Shown: piece after piece, positions 6,704 to 13,380 of the stretch
How positions within the stretch are numbered: position 1 is the stretch's first letter
Layout: each line of letters opens with the position of its first letter
DNA from: CAAFZY01 sp964410325
GTDB lineage: Bacteria > Pseudomonadota > Alphaproteobacteria > RF32 > CAG-239
Direction of reading: 5' to 3'
Assembly: GCA_964410325.1 (NCBI GenBank)
Contig: CAYPFN010000019.1
Coordinates: forward strand, 1-26,307
DNA: 26,307 nt
Made by a program: the position numbers and the translations under genes
Notes under the pieces: generated by a model
What the model was told of the DNA's origin: nothing
The model's database searches: none
Seen by the model: the letters and a program-made list of their open reading frames with translations, nothing else

Positions 6704-8309
6704 CTTCCTGGGCAATAATCCTGGCAAGAATCCATGTGTAGTAATTCCCACAGGTGGCGGAAAGTCCGTGCTCATTGCAGCATTCATTGAGGCGTGCTTA
6801 GAGTGGTATCCAGGCATCCATATTCTGATGCTTACTCATCAGAAGGAGCTTATAGAGCAGGATGCAAGAGCGTTAAAGAGCTTAGATCCTAAGCTTGATA
6901 TCGGGATATATTCAGCATCCTTAAAATCCAAGGACTTATCACAACAAGTGACTTTCGCATCTATTCAGTCAATATATAAAAAGGTGCTCTTTGACCTTAA
7001 GTTTATTCTTGTAGATGAGGCGCACCTGATTAACAACGAAGCTGAAGGAATGTACAGGCGCTTTATAGATGCAAATAAAAATGCACGTGTAGTAGGGTTC
7101 ACAGCAACGCCATTCAGGATGAATCAGGGATACTTAACAGATGGCGAAGGCATCTTTGATGAGCTCATTGAGCCTGTATCTATCTTAGAGCTGCAGAGAC
7201 TTGGCTACCTTTCAAGATTAAGAAGCAAGAGCACGTTTTCAGCTTTGGATGTAACAGGCGTCAAGACCAGAGGCGGTGAGTTCATTGAGTCAGATCTGCA
7301 GGAGCACGTAGATGTATACGCAACCAATGAAGCGGTGTGTGATGAGATAGTGAAAAGCGCTGCTTATTATAACAGGCAGCATATCCTCATTTTCTGCAGC
7401 GGGGTAAAGCACGCAGAGCATATTTCAGAGATCCTTAAAGAGAAGGGCATGGCTGCATCTTTTGTGGCAGGGTACATGAAAGCAGATGAGCGTGATGAAG
7501 AGTTAAGGAGCTTTACATCCGGGCGCATTCAGGCGCTATGCAATGCTAACCTGTTAACCACTGGTTTTGACTATCCAGATATAGACATGATAGCGATGCT
7601 CAGACCTACTCTTTCACCTGGCTTATATCTGCAGATGGCAGGGCGTGGCTTAAGGCTTAAGAAGAACGGTGGTGATTGCCTCATCTTGGATTTTGCCGGC
7701 AACGTGACAAGGCATGGTCCTGTATCTTTTGTTGAGCCACCTAAAGCTAAAGGCTCAGGAGAAAGCAAAGGAGTAGCACCATGCAAGGAGTGTCCAGAGT
7801 GTCTTGAGATAGTACCGGCGCAAGTCAGGAATTGCCCTGTATGTGGCTATGAGTTTCCTAAGCACGATTACTCATGGGTGCTCTTTGATGGCGACATTAA
7901 CGGCGGAGGCTATGAGAGGCACAAGATCTGGAAGTGGTCATGGATGATTACAGAATCCAAGGCAAAGAATCCCATGATTGTTTGTGAGTTCAGAGCGAAC
8001 AACGGAGAGATCATCAAAAAGTTCTTTATGGTCTGGCATGAGAAGATTGGCAGGAAAGCCATGAAAGAGCTTATTGATATCGGCACTAAGGCTAAAGCAC
8101 CGATTGCGGAAGATTGGGACATGTATATAAAGAACATCGAAGCCTTAGGGGAGCGTCCCGTAATGGTTATTACACAGCGTAACGAACAGGACCGGCGCTA
8201 CCGTCAGATAGTCAAGATCTTATGGCAGGAAGATATAGACGAGATTATAGAGGAAAGCGACAGAGTGAGGGAAATGCGAAATGAGAGAAGAGAGCGGATT
8301 GTCGGCTAA
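6657..8309 (+). CDS. DEAH-box superfamily 2 helicase
   Basis: A 550-residue ATP-dependent helicase. Motifs in order: Q-like ELRGYQ at 2-7, Walker A PTGGGKS (31-37), DEAH (120-123), FTATP (148-152), and motif VI QMAGRGLR (326-333). A zinc ribbon follows, with C376, C379, C393 and C396. The layout matches phage helicases related to RadD/YejH, which remodel recombination or replication intermediates. The start ATG has GGGAGGGGAG upstream and overlaps the nuclease gene by 47 bases. The C-terminal 150 residues are less conserved in pattern. Confidence 0.9.
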   Translation: MELRGYQMKALQSTFDFLGNNPGKNPCVVIPTGGGKSVLIAAFIEACLEWYPGIHILMLTHQKELIEQDARALKSLDPKLDIGIYSASLKSKDLSQQVTFASIQSIYKKVLFDLKFILVDEAHLINNEAEGMYRRFIDANKNARVVGFTATPFRMNQGYLTDGEGIFDELIEPVSILELQRLGYLSRLRSKSTFSALDVTGVKTRGGEFIESDLQEHVDVYATNEAVCDEIVKSAAYYNRQHILIFCSGVKHAEHISEILKEKGMAASFVAGYMKADERDEELRSFTSGRIQALCNANLLTTGFDYPDIDMIAMLRPTLSPGLYLQMAGRGLRLKKNGGDCLILDFAGNVTRHGPVSFVEPPKAKGSGESKGVAPCKECPECLEIVPAQVRNCPVCGYEFPKHDYSWVLFDGDINGGGYERHKIWKWSWMITESKAKNPMIVCEFRANNGEIIKKFFMVWHEKIGRKAMKELIDIGTKAKAPIAEDWDMYIKNIEALGERPVMVITQRNEQDRRYRQIVKILWQEDIDEIIEESDRVREMRNERRERIVG

Positions 8310-10266
8310 TCATGTATTTACAGGGATCTCTATAGATGAGTTCTTCATGCAGAGCCTTGGAGTATCTATATCCACTCTGGTGATGGATGGACAAATCCAC
8401 AGGTTTTCAACAACAGGAAGGCGTAGAGATCTTGATGGCTGGTATGTGTACTATGCAAATCCAGATGGTGATGTATGTATCACAAGCTCATGGAAGATTA
8501 GTGAAAAGTATATCTGGTGCTCAAGGAACGGCTTAGCAACAGAAGAGCGTAAAGAGTACATCAGGAAAGCCAAGGAGAAGGCTGAGGAGCAGAGGAGAGC
8601 AGAGGAAGAGAAGGCAGCAGAGGAAGCTGCATCCATTATCAAGGGACTAACTTTAGCCACAGATGATAATCCTTATCTAAAACGCAAGGGTGTACACGCA
8701 TACGGCGTTTATAGTGATTCTGACACGCTCTATATTCCTATGCTGAATGCAGATGGTGAGATTGTATCTTACCAGACTATAACGGAAGATGGCACAAAGC
8801 GCTTTAAGAAGGGTGGCAGGATGAAGGGCTCTTTCTTTGTGATAGGAAGTCCAGAGCGTGGCGATAAGGTTTACCTTGCAGAAGGTTATGCAACAGGTGC
8901 AAGCATCCATGAGGCAACAGGCAGGGCGTGCATTGTGGCCTTTAATGCTCATAACCTTATAAGCGTAGCAGAAGAGCTAAAGCACAAGTACAGGCTTACT
9001 GTCATAGCGGATAATGACTCTCTTAAGGATTCAACAGGGGAAAAAGCAGCCAAGGCTACAGGACTTCCATATATCCTTATTCCAGATGCAGGCAAGGATG
9101 CAAACGACTTTGCGCAGGACCATGGTTTAAGTGCTCTTAGAAACTTGTTGTTACCATCTTCATGGTTTATGCAGGGGGATGCACTTATCAAGGAGCCTAT
9201 GCCTCAAAAGTGGCTTATCAAGAAGTGGATACCAGAAGAGGCTCTAACGATGGTTTACGGTGCATCCAATGTAGGAAAGTCTTTCGTTGTTTTAGATCAG
9301 TGCCTCACGCTTTCTACTGGTTTAGGTGAGTGGTTTGGCTACAGAGCCAAGAGGGCAACGTGCCTGTATCTATGTGGCGAAGGACAGGCAGGAATCAGAG
9401 CACGTATTGCGCTCTGGGTCCAGGAACACGGTACAGACGGCACAGGCTCTTTCTATGTATCGGCAGGGCCAAAGTATCTTAATGATGCAACAGATTTAGC
9501 CTTTGTAGAGGAGCAGATAGATGCACTCGGGGTAAAGGTAGATCTTGTTGTTATAGACACTTTATCCAGGCATTTTTCAGGCAAGGAAAACGATGCGCAG
9601 GAAATGGGATGGTTCATCAACGGTATTTCGAAGATTAAAGAGCGCTATCATGCTGCAGTTTTACTGATTCATCATACAGGCATCAGCAAGGATGCAGAGG
9701 ACAGGGCAAGAGGCTCATCAAGCTTGAATGCAGCAGTAGATACTGGCATCCTGATTTCCGGTGATGATGGTTATCTGAGTTTAACACAGATGAAGCAGAG
9801 AGACGTTGAAAAAGAGCCTGTTCTATCTCTGAAACTCAGGGGTGCAGTGCTCTCTGGATGGACAGATGAGGACGGGGAAGACGTAAGAAGCGCAGTGGTT
9901 GTAAGAGCTGACGAAGCAGAGGAAGAGAGTGAAAAGGAGGTGCTAGAAGAGGAAGTTATTTTAGAGTGTGTATGGCTTGGAGGAGAAGGTGTTTTTGAGT
10001 TTGGCTATCCATCTGTAACGGAGCAGGAGATAAAAACATATCTCAGGAACAAGCTTGGTTACAACAGGGATAAAGCTAACCATTTTTTCAGAACAGACAG
10101 GGATTCAAGGCCAATTCAGAAACTGCTTACGGCAGGGAAAATCCAGAGATTAGAGGACAGGATTTTACTTGTAGACCCTGTGGCTGTGAGCTGTCTGAAA
10201 CTGGCTAATAGGGTAGAGTGTGCCCACTGTGCCCAAGGTGTGCCCAAAGTGCCCGGGCACAACTGA
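8281..10266 (+). CDS. TOPRIM primase / RepA-type helicase
   Basis: A 661-residue replication protein. Residues 1-85 are an N-terminal domain of unknown type, 87-118 a highly charged helix or coiled coil, and about 145-285 a TOPRIM domain (EGYATGAS with E201; IADND with D244 and D246). Residues 310-520 are a RecA-fold ATPase with Walker A GASNVGKS (327-334), Walker B LVVIDTLS and a following IHHTG, as in RepA-type hexameric helicases. No primase zinc finger is visible. It probably primes and unwinds at the phage origin; the iterons begin inside its last 48 bases. It overlaps the helicase stop by 29 bases. Confidence 0.85.
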   Translation: MREESGLSANHVFTGISIDEFFMQSLGVSISTLVMDGQIHRFSTTGRRRDLDGWYVYYANPDGDVCITSSWKISEKYIWCSRNGLATEERKEYIRKAKEKAEEQRRAEEEKAAEEAASIIKGLTLATDDNPYLKRKGVHAYGVYSDSDTLYIPMLNADGEIVSYQTITEDGTKRFKKGGRMKGSFFVIGSPERGDKVYLAEGYATGASIHEATGRACIVAFNAHNLISVAEELKHKYRLTVIADNDSLKDSTGEKAAKATGLPYILIPDAGKDANDFAQDHGLSALRNLLLPSSWFMQGDALIKEPMPQKWLIKKWIPEEALTMVYGASNVGKSFVVLDQCLTLSTGLGEWFGYRAKRATCLYLCGEGQAGIRARIALWVQEHGTDGTGSFYVSAGPKYLNDATDLAFVEEQIDALGVKVDLVVIDTLSRHFSGKENDAQEMGWFINGISKIKERYHAAVLLIHHTGISKDAEDRARGSSSLNAAVDTGILISGDDGYLSLTQMKQRDVEKEPVLSLKLRGAVLSGWTDEDGEDVRSAVVVRADEAEEESEKEVLEEEVILECVWLGGEGVFEFGYPSVTEQEIKTYLRNKLGYNRDKANHFFRTDRDSRPIQKLLTAGKIQRLEDRILLVDPVAVSCLKLANRVECAHCAQGVPKVPGHN

Positions 10267-10399
10267 TGCAATGCACCCAAATGTGTGCCCACAGTGGGGG
10301 TATATATGTATATAAATACATATACCCCTCTGGGCACAGGGCGCATGGGGGTTAGGCAGAGGAGAAGAGGATGAAAAAGGAAAATGCAGGCTGTGCCCA
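10219..10399. repeat. TGTGCCCA iteron cluster, candidate replication origin
   Basis: TGTGCCCA occurs at 10219-10226, 10228-10235, 10239-10246, 10284-10291 and 10392-10399, and inverted at 10331-10338. A partial copy at 10248-10255 opens a perfect 12-bp palindrome, GTGCCCGGGCAC (10249-10260). The first copies are spaced 9-11 bp apart, about one helical turn. They span the end of the primase-helicase gene, the 104-bp gap and the start of the next gene. Iterons beside a replication gene plus an A+T-rich palindrome are the usual make-up of a phage origin. Confidence 0.65.
10284..10338. other. Nested palindrome with A+T-rich core, possible unwinding element
   Basis: The outer arms TGTGCCCA / TGGGCACA (10284-10291, 10331-10338) enclose an inner hairpin, 10297-10328: GGGGTATAT..GTAT pairs with ATACATATACCCC with a 2-base bulge and the 4-base loop ATAA. 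The core of about 24 bases is almost only A and T. No T-run follows, so it is not a normal terminator. A melting site of the origin is the best reading. Confidence 0.55.
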
Positions 10400-10739
10400 A
10401 AGTGAGGCACAGATACAGGCGGAGGTTGTGCAGCTGTTACAGGAGCATAGGATTTTCTGTCATAGCGTGCCTAATGAAGGAAGCGGGAGAGACATGATAA
10501 GGCAGACCCAATTAATTGCCCTTGGATTGAGAAAGGGAGTTGCGGATCTGGTTGTCTGGTGGCCTGATGGAATCGGCTACCTTGAGATGAAGAGACCAGG
10601 GGGAAGACAGTCAAAAGAGCAGAAGGTGTTTCAGTCTAAATGCCTGGATTATGGAGTCTCTTATGACTTGGCTTTTTCGGTGGAGGATGTGGTGGATTTA
10701 ATAGAAGTACACAGTAAGAAAAACACTACTGGATTTTAA
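10371..10739 (+). CDS. VRR-NUC domain nuclease
   Basis: A 122-residue single-domain nuclease of the VRR-NUC group (PD-(D/E)XK fold). Visible motifs: PNEG (34-37), a GVADLVVW strand with D59, LEMKRPGG with E72 and K74, and Q84 in SKEQKVFQ. Family members act as structure-specific nucleases, some as Holliday junction resolvases. Standing right after the primase-helicase and the candidate origin, it likely resolves branched DNA made during replication or before packaging. GGAGAAGAGG precedes the ATG. One iteron copy lies inside its first codons. Confidence 0.88.
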   Translation: MKKENAGCAQSEAQIQAEVVQLLQEHRIFCHSVPNEGSGRDMIRQTQLIALGLRKGVADLVVWWPDGIGYLEMKRPGGRQSKEQKVFQSKCLDYGVSYDLAFSVEDVVDLIEVHSKKNTTGF

Positions 10740-10771
10740 GGAGAAACTCTAAAGAATTAAGGAGAATAAAT

Positions 10772-11074
10772 ATGGCTAAAAGCAAAAAACCAGAAATTGT
10801 TTTGGAAGTTAACAAAGTTAACGCACCTGAGTTTAAGCCGTTCAACTTAAGAAGCGCAGAGGACAGAGCCTTTTTAAGAGGAAAGTGGCTTAAGAAGAAG
10901 GATGATGATTTTGAAGGACAGGTTACTTGTTTCTCTTGTTTCTCAACCTTGGATAAGAAGACAGGGAACTGGAGAGCGTTAATCAGTGGATGTAATGACA
11001 GGCCTACGGGGCAGGAGCTTTTTTCTAAGTATGAGTTTTTAGATGGTAGTCCTTGTGGGAAGTCAGCTAAATAG
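10772..11074 (+). CDS. Hypothetical protein, paralogue of the next gene
   Basis: A 100-residue protein of unknown function. Its core, residues about 15-97, shares a pattern with the C-terminal half of the next protein: (Y/F)xPF(N/D)L at the start, LRGKW in the middle, and the same ending FLDGSPCGK. It lacks the extra N-terminal domain of its neighbour. AAGGAGAAT precedes the ATG. Expressed with the early genes, but the function is unknown. Confidence 0.65.
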   Translation: MAKSKKPEIVLEVNKVNAPEFKPFNLRSAEDRAFLRGKWLKKKDDDFEGQVTCFSCFSTLDKKTGNWRALISGCNDRPTGQELFSKYEFLDGSPCGKSAK

Positions 11075-11088
11075 GAGGAGGAAGCAAT

Positions 11089-11577
11089 ATGAAACACACT
11101 TACACTTACAAAGACGTAATTATTGACCCTCAGGATGAGAGGGTAGAACTTGGCGCAAGGTACTATTGCGGGGATTATCCTAAAGGAGTACTGGACAGCG
11201 CAAACAATGGCGGAAAGGGCTTCATTGGGACGCTTGAAAGTACGAGTTTAGACAGTGACTTCCCTTTCCTTTTTGAGGAGAATGGCGCCACGTGGCAGTG
11301 CCTTATCCGAGTCATGGAAGAGCCTAAACCAGAGTATGAGCCTTTTGACCTTTCAGACCCTGAGGTAAGGGATGAGCTCAGAGGCAAGTGGATTAAATAC
11401 AAGGCGGAAAACTACACATTAGAGCACATGATAGTGAAGTTTGAGGAAATCGTTATTGCCGATGGCGCTACTAATTGGCTTATTGATTGCGACGGTCCTT
11501 CTTTCGATGGAGGATTGCTCTTGGCGCAGTGCACATTCCTAGACGGCAGTCCATGCGGGAAGAGGAGGGGAGTATGA
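11089..11577 (+). CDS. Hypothetical two-domain protein sharing FLDGSPCGK module
   Basis: A 162-residue protein of unknown function. Residues 1-80 are one domain (DPQDERVELGARYYCGDYPKG). Residues about 83-158 are a second domain homologous to the previous protein: EPFDLSDPEVRDELRGKW, then FLDGSPCGK. The two domains suggest that the shorter upstream gene arose by partial duplication or that this one is a fusion. GGAGGAG precedes the ATG, and its stop overlaps the next start as ATGA. Confidence 0.65.
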   Translation: MKHTYTYKDVIIDPQDERVELGARYYCGDYPKGVLDSANNGGKGFIGTLESTSLDSDFPFLFEENGATWQCLIRVMEEPKPEYEPFDLSDPEVRDELRGKWIKYKAENYTLEHMIVKFEEIVIADGATNWLIDCDGPSFDGGLLLAQCTFLDGSPCGKRRGV

Positions 11578-11882
11578 GCGGAAGTATGAATCTAAGCAAA
11601 GGTAAAGTGTCTTTAGTTCATTATCCAGAGACAGTAAACAATTTTGAATATTGGGAGCTTGAAGACAAAATACGGCTTTCTCCAATGATCTGCTTTATGG
11701 CGGAGATTTGGCATACTCGCAACGGTTTTAATGCACGTGTAGGACTGGAGAATGTAGCCCCCTCTTGTGTATGGCTGAGGTACGAAATTTTTTCTTCTCC
11801 AGATGATGCTATGTCTTGGATTGAGAAGAGCTTGACATGCATAGAAGAGGCACTTGATGCGATAGCAAATACTGGAATTTAA
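11574..11882 (+). CDS. Hypothetical protein
   Basis: A 102-residue protein not recognised. Start chosen at ATG 11574, which overlaps the previous stop as ATGA and has GAGGGG before it; an upstream in-frame ATG at 11487 lies deep inside the previous gene and lacks a good site. The middle is rich in aromatic residues (YWELED, EIWHTRNGF, VWLRYEIF), and the C-terminal 30 residues look helical (AMSWIEKSLTCIEEALDAI). No signal peptide or membrane segment is present. Confidence 0.55.
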   Translation: MSGSMNLSKGKVSLVHYPETVNNFEYWELEDKIRLSPMICFMAEIWHTRNGFNARVGLENVAPSCVWLRYEIFSSPDDAMSWIEKSLTCIEEALDAIANTGI

Positions 11883-11894
11883 GGAGGTAAACGA

Positions 11895-12245
11895 ATGCGA
11901 GACAACTACAACGACTTAATCGATTTTCTGAAGCAGTTCACGCCTAAGGGGAATGAAGACTTAATACCTATCAGGAAGAACAGTGATATCCGCATTCTTC
12001 CTTGTCATCTGAGCGTAGGGGTAGAGTTTGGTTCTTTAGGTATTGAGTACAGCAACATTGAGACAATTGTCTTTATAAGGCCTGTTACTTCTCTCAGACT
12101 CTGGCTTAAGGATGGCAACTCTTTCTCATTCAGTTTAGAGGAACATTCTTTGTATGGAGATATTCCATTGGATAAAGTTTCTATTGAGCGCTGGAGGGCA
12201 ATTGAACACTGGAAGGCAATTGAACATTGGAGGGCTGAGGAATGA
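11895..12245 (+). CDS. Hypothetical protein with C-terminal tandem repeat
   Basis: A 116-residue protein of unknown function with AAGGAGGT before the ATG. Residues 1-95 look like a mixed alpha/beta domain. The C-terminus is three copies of a six-residue unit, I-E-(R/H)-W-(R/K)-A, from an 18-bp tandem repeat in the DNA, giving a helix with Trp every sixth residue. The stop overlaps the start of a 22-codon gene (ATGA). The repeat number may vary between related phages. Confidence 0.55.
   Translation: MRDNYNDLIDFLKQFTPKGNEDLIPIRKNSDIRILPCHLSVGVEFGSLGIEYSNIETIVFIRPVTSLRLWLKDGNSFSFSLEEHSLYGDIPLDKVSIERWRAIEHWKAIEHWRAEE
12183..12236 (+). repeat. Three 18-bp tandem repeats inside a coding region
   Basis: Units at 12183-12200, 12201-12218 and 12219-12236 differ from each other by only a few bases, each starting ATTGA(G/A)C and reading TGGA(G/A)GGC near the end. 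The period is a multiple of three, so copy changes keep the frame. Recent slippage duplication is likely. Confidence 0.85.
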
Positions 12246-12310
12246 AGAAGCTGATAGTTCTAGCATTAGTGATATACGTGATTTATAAGTACTTGGAATA
12301 TGCCGGCTAA
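12242..12310 (+). CDS. 22-residue hydrophobic micropeptide
   Basis: An open frame of 22 codons encodes MKKLIVLALVIYVIYKYLEY followed by AG. Two lysines, then about 14 hydrophobic residues, then a mixed tail: a single membrane span. The ATG overlaps the previous stop as ATGA, with GGAGG near 12229 and GAGG at 12237-12240, and its own stop overlaps the next ATG (12300). This precise fit between two genes argues for real translation. Function is unknown; small phage membrane peptides can act on host envelope or membrane enzymes. Confidence 0.45.
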   Translation: MKKLIVLALVIYVIYKYLEYAG

Positions 12311-12494
12311 ACCTGTAGTTATTATTACGCAAAAGAAGACAATGTATTATCCATCCATCAAGGATGCATCCAATGCTCTGGGTATCTCTAAGCAGAGACT
12401 TATCCGGGGCTTGGCATCCCCTTATGGTGAAGTGCCAAGGACCAGACCACAGATCTATATTGATGAGGCGGTAGGGTGCAATTCCGTTAGATAA
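12300..12494 (+). CDS. Small NUMOD1-like DNA-binding protein
   Basis: A 64-residue protein with a NUMOD1-like helix-turn-helix pattern, YPSIKDASNALGISKQRLIR at about residues 17-36. NUMOD1 modules normally guide HNH or GIY-YIG homing nucleases to DNA; here the module stands alone, without a nuclease domain. The HNH gene that follows is a separate reading frame with a palindrome between them. It may be a leftover of a homing nuclease or a small regulator. No strong ribosome binding site is seen; start likely coupled to the micropeptide gene. Confidence 0.55.
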   Translation: MPAKPVVIITQKKTMYYPSIKDASNALGISKQRLIRGLASPYGEVPRTRPQIYIDEAVGCNSVR

Positions 12495-12530
12495 GTCCAC
12501 TTAGTGGACCTTGATTGTTTTCTTTCTTCT
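12495..12530 (+). terminator. Palindrome plus T-rich tract, possible terminator
   Basis: GTCCACT-T-AGTGGAC (12495-12509) is a perfect 15-bp palindrome starting just after the preceding stop codon and followed by a T-rich tract to about 12535. The hairpin loop would be three bases with a 6-bp stem. It could end the early transcript, or be a protein-binding site at the early/late boundary. Confidence 0.4.
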
Positions 12531-12552
12531 TCTTGTCTCTATAGTTATATCC

Positions 12553-13011
12553 ATGGGCTTACTACAGAAGAAATGTAAATCTTATGGATGCGGGAACTTA
12601 CATCACAATGTCTCTGGATACTGTGATGAGTGCACAGCTAAGTGGAGAGCAGCGCATCCAGAGAAGAGAGCGGAAACGCCTGCAGATGCAGCACGGAAAC
12701 ATTATGGATCTGGCAAGTGGCGGAAGTTCAGTGAGGACTACTTACGATTTCATCCAACGTGTGCACTCTGTGGAGCTCAGGCAAAAGTAGTAGACCATAA
12801 GGATATGCCTGCAGATGTCATGGTGGATGTTTATGGTGGCTTTGACTATGACCCATCACATTATCAGGCGCTCTGCTATAGATGCAACGCCATTAAGGGC
12901 GCGCATGAGGATAAGAAAGTAAGGGAAGCGTATAGGAGGGACAAGGCAGCGCTGGAGACCCAAGGGGGTGTTTTGAAAAATGAAATTGCCTCATCGAACG
13001 GGCTAGGCTAG
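12553..13011 (+). CDS. HNH endonuclease of the packaging module
   Basis: An HNH nuclease of 152 residues from ATG 12553. Cysteine pairs frame the site: C70-x2-C73 (CALC), D81-H82 (VDHKD), C108-x2-C111 (CYRCN) and H118. An N-terminal Cys motif (C8...C13, C24, C27) may bind a second zinc. Such genes sit directly before terminase in many HK97-type phages and help DNA cleavage at packaging. An upstream TTG at 12511 would add 14 hydrophobic residues encoded by a T-rich tract and is unlikely. No good Shine-Dalgarno precedes 12553. Confidence 0.82.
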   Translation: MGLLQKKCKSYGCGNLHHNVSGYCDECTAKWRAAHPEKRAETPADAARKHYGSGKWRKFSEDYLRFHPTCALCGAQAKVVDHKDMPADVMVDVYGGFDYDPSHYQALCYRCNAIKGAHEDKKVREAYRRDKAALETQGGVLKNEIASSNGLG

Positions 13012-13041
13012 GCCTTTCACACACACTGGAGAAAATAATTT

Positions 13042-13380
13042 ATGGCGTGGAAAGAAAATAAAATTTTAGAAAAAATGCCGGCGGTCCCTTCTTTTCTTTC
13101 TGAGGACGGAAAAAAACATTTCCGCTGGATTGTTCCGTTGCTGATTTCTGATCACGTGCTGAAAGTTTCGGATATTCCGCTAATCTCTGCAGCGTGTGAT
13201 TTTTACGCGCGCTATCTGAAAGCGGAAGATCTGGACGAGAGAAAAAAATCCATACTGATGTACGAAAAAATTATGTCAGCTTACGGCGTAACGTTTAAAG
13301 CGCGCGCAACGCTGAAACTTGACACGCTGGAGACTGATGACGAAGAGAGTTTGAACTTGGAGGATTTTATCTGTGGCTAA
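13042..13380 (+). CDS. Terminase small subunit (P27-like)
   Basis: A 112-residue protein in the P27-type small terminase position and pattern: an N-terminal PxFLSEDGKKHFRWIVPLL segment, then a D-x-P-x-I helix (VSDIPLISAACDFYARYLKA) and a helical C-terminal half. It recognises phage DNA and hands it to the large subunit. GGAGAAAAT precedes the ATG, and the large-subunit gene begins inside its end. Codon use differs from neighbours: all 12 lysines use AAA, half of the leucines CTG, most alanines GCG, which suggests recent exchange of this gene. Confidence 0.75.
   Translation: MAWKENKILEKMPAVPSFLSEDGKKHFRWIVPLLISDHVLKVSDIPLISAACDFYARYLKAEDLDERKKSILMYEKIMSAYGVTFKARATLKLDTLETDDEESLNLEDFICG

Noticed and set aside
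10219..10399. Short repeats considered as a CRISPR array
   Set aside because: Repeat unit is only 8 bp, spacing about 1-3 bp at first and then irregular, with one inverted copy. This is iteron-like, not CRISPR.
10116..10410. Minus-strand open frames over the iteron region
   Set aside because: They are antisense to the primase-helicase end and the VRR-NUC start. Their composition comes from the repeats, and no ribosome binding site fits.
12511..12552. TTG 12511 as the start of the HNH gene, giving a hydrophobic N-terminus
   Set aside because: The added residues come from a T-rich tract after a palindrome and do not fit HNH proteins. ATG 12553 begins right before the first Cys motif.
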